In this document: piece by piece, positions 6,528-11,199 of the stretch
Layout: every line of letters begins with the position of its first letter
How positions within the stretch are numbered: the stretch's first letter is position 1
Assembly (NCBI GenBank): GCA_023391315.1
Contig: JAEWBD010000327.1
Location: forward strand, 1-11,199
From: Bacteroidota bacterium
GTDB lineage: Bacteria; Bacteroidota; Bacteroidia; Chitinophagales; Chitinophagaceae
Length of the DNA: 11,199 bases
Direction: 5' to 3'
The notes under the pieces: generated by a model
What the model saw: only the letters and a program-made list of their open reading frames with translations
What the model was told of the DNA's origin: nothing
The model's database searches: none
Program-made: the position numbers and the translations under genes

Positions 6528-6599
6528 GTCGATAAGTTGAAATGTTGATTTGTTGACAAGTTGTAATTTCTAAACATTTCAACCATCCAGCTATTCAAC
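6528..6599. repeat. 8-bp-phased inverted repeat array between the TPR and dehydrogenase genes
   Basis: On the plus strand GTTG (first copy GTCG) recurs at 6528, 6536, 6544, 6552 and 6560, exactly every 8 bp. After a 16-bp gap the reverse-complement tetramer CAAC recurs at 6580, 6588 (as CAGC) and 6596, again every 8 bp. The two arms include a perfect 11-bp inverted repeat, GTTGAAATGTT (6536-6546) and AACATTTCAAC (6573-6583). It lies wholly between genes and would be transcribed from the folB side. Confidence 0.75.
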
Positions 6600-6602
6600 T
6601 GC

Positions 6603-7370
6603 TCATCGCATTTTTTCAAGTAATTGTTTTCCTTCTTCCTTATATGCAGTATCATCATAAGTGCGGTTAGGCAGCTTTATAAGTTTATTTAAAACTTCCA
6701 GCGCCTTTGCCGGCTGATGGTCGTATATATACACTTTGGCAAGATCGAGATAATCCTGTGCAAAATAGGGTTCTATGCGCCGGGCTTTTTCCATATAATA
6801 AACAGCAGAATCAATTTGCGTATCCGGAATTTTATCATAGAAATCTTTCACGCCTTTCTTTTTTAACCAGCCTGAATGTATCAGTTCAAAATGCCACATG
6901 CCCAATAAATAATTTGCTTTGGCATTGTTGGGATTAGCTGTAAGCGATCTGTCGCTGTAAATTTTCACCTGTTTTATATTTTCAATTAATTGTTTATTGT
7001 CAGGATCCAGCACATTCATTTTATAATTTACCAAAGCCATTGCATAACATACATCTGAATTGGTTGAATCTTTTGCGTAAGCCTGCTGTGCATAAACTAA
7101 TGCCTGCTTAAAATAATTTGTTTTGGAATTTATATCTTTCTCACGGTTGCCTATGCTGCAATTGAGTTCAGCACATTTTACCAATGCGTTTATATTTGAT
7201 GCGTCTGCTATGGCAAGTTGTTTGTATTTTTCCAGAGCGCCGGCTTCATCAAACTTTAATTCGAGCTGTTTGGCTTCACGGAGCAACGCTGCATTATCCT
7301 GTGCAAAAATCTGCAGTGATAAAACCACGCAGATAATAAAAACAGGTAATCTTTTCAATTTAAAATTCAT
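6603..7370 (-). CDS. Secreted tetratricopeptide-repeat protein
   Basis: A 255-residue protein with a clear Sec signal peptide: a basic start (MNFKLKR), a hydrophobic core (about 8-22) and a likely cut near IFAQ|DN (24/25), a site typical of this phylum. The mature part is all helical and TPR-like: about 27-80 (AKQLELKFDEAGALEKYKQLA..NINALVKCAEL), 88-120 (FKQALVYAQQAYAKDSTNSDVCYAMALVNYK), 130-165 (with LTANPNNAKANYLLGMWHFEL) and 190-252 (YYMEKARRIEPYFAQDYLDLAKVYIYDHQPAKALEVLNKLIKLP). This suggests a periplasmic scaffold or protein-binding role; no enzymatic motif is visible. The overall layout recalls the RMDN-type TPR proteins, but that is only a resemblance. The start lies 8 nt after the folB stop, so the two genes are almost certainly cotranscribed. 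Confidence 0.8.
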   Translation of the reverse strand: MNFKLKRLPVFIICVVLSLQIFAQDNAALLREAKQLELKFDEAGALEKYKQLAIADASNINALVKCAELNCSIGNREKDINSKTNYFKQALVYAQQAYAKDSTNSDVCYAMALVNYKMNVLDPDNKQLIENIKQVKIYSDRSLTANPNNAKANYLLGMWHFELIHSGWLKKKGVKDFYDKIPDTQIDSAVYYMEKARRIEPYFAQDYLDLAKVYIYDHQPAKALEVLNKLIKLPNRTYDDTAYKEEGKQLLEKMR

Positions 7371-7378
7371 GGTGAAAA

Positions 7379-7753
7379 CTACGGATTTTGTTTAAGATCA
7401 TTGCGCTTTGCGGTATAGGCTGCAACAACACTGCCGTTGAAAAACGGGATAGGCGGATTTAATTTTCTAATGCTCACTTCCAGTTCCTGCACGCTTAAAA
7501 ATTTTCTAAAAATTTCATTCGCTACTTCTGTAGCAATAGTTTCAAGCAGGCGGGTAGGTTTTTCCATGCGTTGCTTTACCAGCGTGTATAATTGAGTGTA
7601 ATCTATTGTTTCAGCCAAATGACGAACCGGTATTGCAGCCGGTTCAAAATATACAATAAGATTTACTTCAAAATTACCACCAGCCTTGCTTTCTTCTTCA
7701 TGCACGCCATGGTATGCATGAAACTGCATTTTGCTCAATTCAATTTTAAGCAT
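7379..7753 (-). CDS. folB: Dihydroneopterin aldolase
   Basis: A 124-residue enzyme of normal FolB length. It cleaves 7,8-dihydroneopterin to 6-hydroxymethyl-7,8-dihydropterin and glycolaldehyde in tetrahydrofolate synthesis, as a cytosolic oligomer. Signatures are MQFHAYHGVHEEE (9-21) with the conserved YHGV.EEE turn, IDYTQLYTLV (50-59), RLLETIATEVA (68-78) with the pterin-binding Glu71, and the catalytic Lys98 in IRKLNPPIP (95-103). The ATG at 7753 is preferred over the in-frame TTG at 7759 because that TTG is part of the promoter -7 box. No other folate gene lies in the window. The gene heads a unit that continues into the TPR protein and perhaps the dehydrogenase. Confidence 0.94.
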   Translation of the reverse strand: MLKIELSKMQFHAYHGVHEEESKAGGNFEVNLIVYFEPAAIPVRHLAETIDYTQLYTLVKQRMEKPTRLLETIATEVANEIFRKFLSVQELEVSIRKLNPPIPFFNGSVVAAYTAKRNDLKQNP

Positions 7754-7756
7754 AAA

Positions 7757-7787
7757 CAAATCTATATTTCAACTTAACAGTAGCAAA
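7757..7787 (-). promoter_or_regulatory. Bacteroidota-type promoter of folB, abutting the start codon
   Basis: On the minus strand TTTG (7787 to 7784), a 19-bp spacer, then TAGATTTG (7764 to 7757) match the consensus exactly. Only three bases separate the -7 box from the folB ATG (7753), so transcription should begin at or within a few bases of the start codon. Confidence 0.78.
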
Positions 7788-7839
7788 AATAAAATCGTTA
7801 ATCATTTGTTTGCAGGGCGGCATGAATTAATTATAACGT

Positions 7840-7895
7840 GATAAATAATTTCCAAAACCCCTTAGATGAACATCTGCACCAATAAATTATTTATC
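7840..7895. repeat. Nested inverted repeat across the end of the exported-protein gene
   Basis: GATAAATAATTT (7840-7851) and AAATTATTTATC (7884-7895) are perfect 12-bp reverse complements 32 bp apart. Inside the spacer is a second dyad, AGATG-AA-CATCT (7864-7875). The outer arm on the gene side contains the last codons and the TAA stop of the minus-strand gene. There is no U-run after it, so it is not a standard terminator; a stabilising 3' mRNA structure is possible. The rest of 7765-7886 holds only the folB promoter. Confidence 0.65.
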
Positions 7896-8726
7896 GCTAT
7901 ATAATGGCGATTTCTTCAATAAATACTGGATAGTGCTTTTATATGCATCTAATGTGCTCCAGAAGGAATCACGGTCGCGGCCAAAAATCTTGTCACCGGT
8001 ATCTTTATAAATCTCCATCAGCACAGATGTTTTATAGTTTTGCTGCGTTGATGTGGAGCTGTAAACATTGCCAGAAGTTTTTGAATTGTTCCCTTTTTTA
8101 TCACTTCCGTTTTTTGTTTTCTCGTCATATGTTGCGCTGCCGGATGAAGTGAGGCTTACTGCGTTTGTAGTAACAGTGCCCCGTATTATATATTCCACGC
8201 CTAACAAATTGCATAGCTGCTGGTTAGTAAAATTTCTTATGTTTTCAAATGAAATTCCTGCAGTTCCAAGTAAGGCATTAGTATTAGAGGGGTCTTGCAA
8301 ACTAAAGGTTGTTGACTTGCTTAAATAAGTATAACATTCTTCCTGCGCTTTATATCCCCACTCAATACTGTTTTGCTGGTTAAGGCTTAAAAAGCCAAAA
8401 GGCAGTATAGCCACTTTATTGCGATGATCCGCATTTGCTTCGCTTGTTTTTATATTGGTAGTAGCGATTGTATTGGCTATCGGCTTAAGACCTTCAAAAC
8501 TTTGTACACGCCCGCTTGCAAAAACAATTTTTCCTATATCAGTTTTTTTGAAATTATATCCAAGCGTTTCTCCTTTATAGGTAAAGCTGATGGCGCTATC
8601 ATTAATGGCGGTAACCTTCCCCACGTTTATGTCGCCGTTTTTCATATAAACGGAGTCATAATTTTCCTGTGCATTAACTGTGCCCCAACAAAACACTGCT
8701 GCTATAATGAATAAGATATTTTTCAT
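7887..8726 (-). CDS. Exported protein of unknown function with CsgG-like core
   Basis: A 279-residue protein with a Sec signal peptide (MKNILFIIAAVFCWGTVNA|QEN, cut about 19/20) and no lipobox cysteine at the cut. Residues 23-80 form a small beta domain of a kind frequent in Bacteroidota exported proteins (YDSVYMKNGDINVGKV.. and KKTDIGKIVFASGRVQSFE). Residues about 104-190 read KVAILPFGFLSL..., then a helix, LCNLLGVEYIIRGTV: the order and spacing recall the CsgG/TolB-N 'KvAVLpF ... lgvdyvirG.v' fold. A Ser/Asn/Lys-rich low-complexity loop (about 191-230) interrupts it before YKTSVLMEIYKDTGDKIF. I do not recognise a named family; the CsgG-like reading is inference. The gene seems to stand alone. 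A relaxed -7 match (TAGCTTTTG, 8767 to 8759, one base too long) is the only promoter hint. Confidence 0.72.
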   Translation of the reverse strand: MKNILFIIAAVFCWGTVNAQENYDSVYMKNGDINVGKVTAINDSAISFTYKGETLGYNFKKTDIGKIVFASGRVQSFEGLKPIANTIATTNIKTSEANADHRNKVAILPFGFLSLNQQNSIEWGYKAQEECYTYLSKSTTFSLQDPSNTNALLGTAGISFENIRNFTNQQLCNLLGVEYIIRGTVTTNAVSLTSSGSATYDEKTKNGSDKKGNNSKTSGNVYSSTSTQQNYKTSVLMEIYKDTGDKIFGRDRDSFWSTLDAYKSTIQYLLKKSPLYSDK

Positions 8727-8849
8727 ACATATGGTTTTAAATACTGCTGTTTTTTTTACAAAAGCTAAGAAACGAAATTGATTTAAAGGTTATAAAAAAA
8801 GCTGTAAGAGATGCTAAAAAAGATTAATGAACTGTAATGGCCTGCTGTT

Positions 8850-8857
8850 TATTTTTG
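8850..8857 (+). promoter_or_regulatory. Candidate promoter -7 element (TATTTTTG) for the MBL-fold gene
   Basis: TATTTTTG fits TAnnTTTG and lies 14 bp before the ATG at 8872. No TTTG is found 19-21 bp upstream, so support is partial. The 145-bp gap 8727-8871 separates two divergent genes and should hold promoters for both. Confidence 0.4.
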
Positions 8858-8871
8858 CTCCAAATTAATGC

Positions 8872-9969
8872 ATGATTTTTTTGTCAATCCTTATTTTAAT
8901 CTTTATAGTCGCTACAATCCTGGTTTTTCGCCTGCCCGGCTTTGGCAGGCTTCCTTCAGGAAAACGGCTGGAACGAATGAAAGCCTCACCCAATTATAAA
9001 AACGGTTCATTTCAGAATGAAAGTTATACACCAAGTATTGTAGAAGGCACGAGCATGCTTAAGGTATTAAAGGAATTTTTTTTTGAAAAAAAAGAAAGAA
9101 GAAAACCTTCAACGGAAATCCCTTCGGTAAAAACCAACCTGCATGCTATTGATATTAATAAAAACGTGCTGGTTTGGTTTGGGCATTCATCTTATTACAT
9201 GCAGCTTGATGGCAAACGCATATTGGTTGATCCTGTTTTTTGCGGGCATGCTTCACCTTTTTTCTTTAGCGTAAAAGCTTTTGCAGGCACCGAGGTTTGC
9301 GCGGCTGTTGATGTGCCTGAAATTGATTTGCTGATTATAACACATGATCACTGGGACCACCTGGATTATACAACTGCAAAACAAATTCAGCCAAAAGTAA
9401 AACAGGTAATAACCGGGCTTGGCACAGGAAGCCATCTTGAACGCTGGGGTTATGATAATAATATTATTACGGAGATGGATTGGAATGAAGATGTTTCGCC
9501 TTTGCCAGGATTTAAAATATCTTCTATACCAGCGAGACATTTCTCGGGCCGGGGATTAATCAGGAATAAAACGCTCTGGCTTTCGTTTATTTTGGAATCA
9601 CCAACAAAGAAGATTTTTATTGGCGGCGATAGCGGTTATGATAAACATTTTGCAGAAACCGGCAAAAGGTTCGGCCCATTCGATCTCGCTATAATTGAAA
9701 ACGGCCAGTATAATCAAAGCTGGAAATATATTCATATGCTGCCGGATGAAGTGGTAAAGGCTGCTAAAGAATTAAATGCAAAACGCGTAATTCCCGTTCA
9801 TTCCGGCAAGTTTGCCCTGGCATTGCATGCCTGGGATGAACCGCTTAAATTAATAACTGAAAATAAGGAAGCCTATCATCTTAATATTATCACGCCAATG
9901 ATAGGAGAGGTGGTTGATCTGGATAATGAAAACCAGGACTTCTCTAAATGGTGGGAAGGAATTGATTAA
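8872..9969 (+). CDS. Membrane-anchored NAPE-PLD-like metallo-beta-lactamase-fold hydrolase
   Basis: A 365-residue protein. An N-terminal hydrophobic helix (about 2-19) is followed by arginines and no signal-peptidase site, so it is probably a membrane anchor. The hydrolase domain (about 97-345) starts VLVWFGHSSYYMQLDGKRILVDPVF. The zinc motif THDHWDHLD has H158, H160, D162 and H163; further ligands are H223 (ARHFSGRG), D253 (GGDSGYD) and H310 (IPVHSGKF). The pattern WFGHSS, HDHWDHLD, HFSGRG and NKTLWLSF is that of the NAPE-PLD/RomA-like branch (N-acyl-phosphatidylethanolamine phospholipase D relatives) more than of UlaG lactonases. All metal ligands are present, so it should be active; a phospholipid-type phosphodiester substrate is inferred from family only. 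A T9 run followed by an A8 run at 9076-9093 lies in the coding frame. Confidence 0.85.
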   Translation: MIFLSILILIFIVATILVFRLPGFGRLPSGKRLERMKASPNYKNGSFQNESYTPSIVEGTSMLKVLKEFFFEKKERRKPSTEIPSVKTNLHAIDINKNVLVWFGHSSYYMQLDGKRILVDPVFCGHASPFFFSVKAFAGTEVCAAVDVPEIDLLIITHDHWDHLDYTTAKQIQPKVKQVITGLGTGSHLERWGYDNNIITEMDWNEDVSPLPGFKISSIPARHFSGRGLIRNKTLWLSFILESPTKKIFIGGDSGYDKHFAETGKRFGPFDLAIIENGQYNQSWKYIHMLPDEVVKAAKELNAKRVIPVHSGKFALALHAWDEPLKLITENKEAYHLNIITPMIGEVVDLDNENQDFSKWWEGID

Positions 9970-10008
9970 AGAAATATGTTCTTTGAATTTCTTTAGGAAA
10001 GGAAATTC
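9968..10008. repeat. Two adjacent small hairpins between the MBL-fold gene and dapB
   Basis: AAAGAA / TTCTTT (9968-9973 and 9979-9984) and GAATTTC / GAAATTC (9985-9991 and 10002-10008, stem extendable inward) stand back to back just after the stop codon at 9967-9969. Neither is followed by a T run, so termination is uncertain. The remaining 50 bp to dapB hold only a one-mismatch -7 box (TATTATTG, 10047-10054). Confidence 0.4.
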
Positions 10009-10058
10009 TAACGGGCAAACCTGCAAGGTTAAAACTGATAATTTAATATTATTGCAGC

Positions 10059-10775
10059 ATGAAAATAGCATTGATAGGTTACGGTAAAATGGGCAAGGCC
10101 ATTGAAGCAATAGCAAAAGAAAATGGCGATGAAATTGTTTTAAAAATTTCATCATCCAATCAAAACGAGTTTACTGCAGATAATTTAAAACAGGCTGATG
10201 CAGCCATTGAATTTACCAATCCACACAGCGCTGTTGAAAACATAAAGAAATGCCTTGATGCCAACATACCAGTTGTGTGCGGTACCACAGGCTGGCTGAA
10301 AGATTTACCTGAAATAAAAAGCTATATAGAACAAAAAACCGGAACCTTTTTATTCGCCAGCAATTTTAGTGTTGGTGTTAACCTGTTCTTTGCATTGAAT
10401 GAATACCTGGCTTCGTTAATGAGCAGCCATAAAGAATATCAGGTAAGCATTGAAGAGGTGCATCACACACAAAAAAAAGATGCGCCAAGTGGTACGGCTA
10501 TTACGCTGGCAGGGCAGTTACTTGAAAAGATTAAAACCAAAAAAAACTGGGTGAACGATAAAACCAATAACGAAAGTGAACTGGAAATTATCAGCAAACG
10601 CATTGATGATGTGCCAGGTATTCACACCATAAAATACAATTCGCCCATTGATTATATTGAAATAACGCATTCTGCTTATAACCGTAAAGGTTTTGCAGGC
10701 GGCGCCTTGCTTGCTGCAAAATTTATTGCAGGCAAAAAAGGTATATTCACCATGAAGGATGTATTGGGGTTGTAA
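10059..10775 (+). CDS. dapB: 4-hydroxy-tetrahydrodipicolinate reductase
   Basis: A 238-residue NAD(P)H-dependent reductase of DapB, acting in the diaminopimelate/lysine pathway and so in peptidoglycan precursor supply. The Rossmann loop is IALIGYGKMGKAI (3-15), the nicotinamide region VVCGTTGW (72-79), and the signature EEVHHTQKKDAPSGTA (132-147) carries the catalytic His135/His136 and Lys140. The C-terminal AYNRKGFAGGALLAAKFI (206-223) closes the domain. At 238 residues it is shorter than the roughly 270-residue E. coli enzyme but matches the compact form usual in Bacteroidota. The gene lies 89 bp after the MBL-fold gene on the same strand, with no other lysine gene in view, and its stop directly abuts the stop of the converging gene. 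Confidence 0.95.
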   Translation: MKIALIGYGKMGKAIEAIAKENGDEIVLKISSSNQNEFTADNLKQADAAIEFTNPHSAVENIKKCLDANIPVVCGTTGWLKDLPEIKSYIEQKTGTFLFASNFSVGVNLFFALNEYLASLMSSHKEYQVSIEEVHHTQKKDAPSGTAITLAGQLLEKIKTKKNWVNDKTNNESELEIISKRIDDVPGIHTIKYNSPIDYIEITHSAYNRKGFAGGALLAAKFIAGKKGIFTMKDVLGL

Positions 10776-11199
10776 TTAAAATCCAAGATTTAAACCTGCT
10801 TTTACAGTAAACCACGATGCCCAGCCTTTAGGGTTTTCTTCGTGAATATTATCCCACATTACAGCGGCATCAAACAAACCGAATTTTACACCTGCGCCAA
10901 TGTCAGCGGCAAAGCGGGTTCCGTCATTTGCGAGATAACGGCTGTTGGTAAAACCAACGCCTGCATCGCCTTGCACAAAAAGAAAATGCATGGTAAGCGG
11001 AAGGTATTGCCTTATGCCCACTTTAACCGGCACATAAGTAAGATAACCATATTGATTGCCATCATCAGCAAAAAAACGGGTAGTGCCAATCATAGCATTG
11101 AACATGGTTTTGCCACGCCCGATTAAAATACCAGCTTCAACTCCGGCGCCGCCGGTATATAAATCTTTGCTGCTTTTATCAAGCGGGGAAGCATATAAT
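10776..11199 (-). CDS. Outer-membrane beta-barrel protein, C-terminal part (runs off window)
   Basis: The frame is open from the window edge to TAA at 10776, giving 140 complete codons; the first in-window ATG (11105) is internal, since the reading continues upstream as ...LYTGGAGVEAGILIGRGK before it. Alternating strands rich in Gly and aromatics (YGYLTYVPVKVGIRQYL, MHFLFVQGDAGVGFTN, FAADIGAGVKFGLFDAAVMWD, WASWFTVKAGLNLGF) and a C-terminal Phe are marks of a beta-barrel recognised by the Bam complex. It probably belongs to the small 'outer membrane beta-barrel' proteins common in this phylum. The substrate or role is unknown, and the signal peptide would lie beyond the window. Confidence 0.72.
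   Translation of the reverse strand, partial: LYASPLDKSSKDLYTGGAGVEAGILIGRGKTMFNAMIGTTRFFADDGNQYGYLTYVPVKVGIRQYLPLTMHFLFVQGDAGVGFTNSRYLANDGTRFAADIGAGVKFGLFDAAVMWDNIHEENPKGWASWFTVKAGLNLGF

Noticed and set aside
5988..6548. Open frame of 186 codons on the plus strand opposite the dehydrogenase gene
   Set aside because: It lies antisense to a fully recognisable 3-hydroxybutyryl-CoA dehydrogenase; its sequence has no family features and it has no promoter.
6515..6658. 48-codon N-terminal extension of the dehydrogenase
   Set aside because: It translates the 8-bp intergenic repeat and the end of the TPR gene; the family normally starts at MIKKVSVIGAG.

Overview
The window looks like chromosomal DNA from a Bacteroidota bacterium, most likely of the Chitinophagaceae type. 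Evidence: AT-rich sequence; no convincing Shine-Dalgarno sequences before the starts; several promoters matching the Bacteroidota -33/-7 pattern (TTTG, 19 bp, TAnnTTTG), two of them exact (2735-2765 and 7757-7787, minus); and a gene set (malate:quinone oxidoreductase, DUF6580, DUF4256, YdeI/OmpD-associated protein, PA2169-type four-helix protein) familiar from that phylum. Taxonomy is inferred from style and families, not from a marker gene. I see no tRNA, rRNA, CRISPR array, IS element or phage gene.

Layout. (1) 1-65, minus: the first 21 codons of a catalase-peroxidase (katG) leaving the window. (2) 229-2620, minus: a tight five-gene operon read from 2620 downwards: ArsR-type repressor, SRPBCC/AHSA1 protein, DoxX-like membrane protein, DUF4256 protein, YdeI/OmpD-associated protein. 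Two junctions are 4-nt ATGA overlaps. A duplicated dyad operator surrounds the arsR promoter. The DoxX gene appears to have lost one base near its start. (3) 2784-3353, plus: DUF6580 membrane protein with a clean promoter and a strong terminator. (4) 3471-5544, plus: mqo, then a PA2169-family four-helix-bundle protein ending in a strong terminator. (5) 5621-7753, minus: folB (dihydroneopterin aldolase), a secreted TPR protein, and a 3-hydroxybutyryl-CoA dehydrogenase; an 8-bp-phased inverted repeat array fills the gap before the last gene. (6) 7887-8726, minus: an exported protein with a CsgG-like core, ending in a nested inverted repeat. (7) 8872-10775, plus: a membrane-anchored NAPE-PLD-like metallo-beta-lactamase-fold hydrolase and dapB. 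(8) 10776-11199, minus: the C-terminal part of an outer-membrane beta-barrel protein, abutting dapB.

Functionally most of this is housekeeping: TCA cycle and respiration (mqo), acyl-CoA metabolism, folate (folB), lysine/diaminopimelate (dapB). The accessory part is the ArsR-controlled operon, whose parts are known families but whose joint role I cannot name. The most interesting non-gene signals are the paired ArsR operator, the DoxX frameshift, the apparently leaderless folB promoter, the 8-bp array, a 13-bp perfect hairpin inside the DUF6580 gene, and a nested inverted repeat over the stop codon of the exported protein gene.
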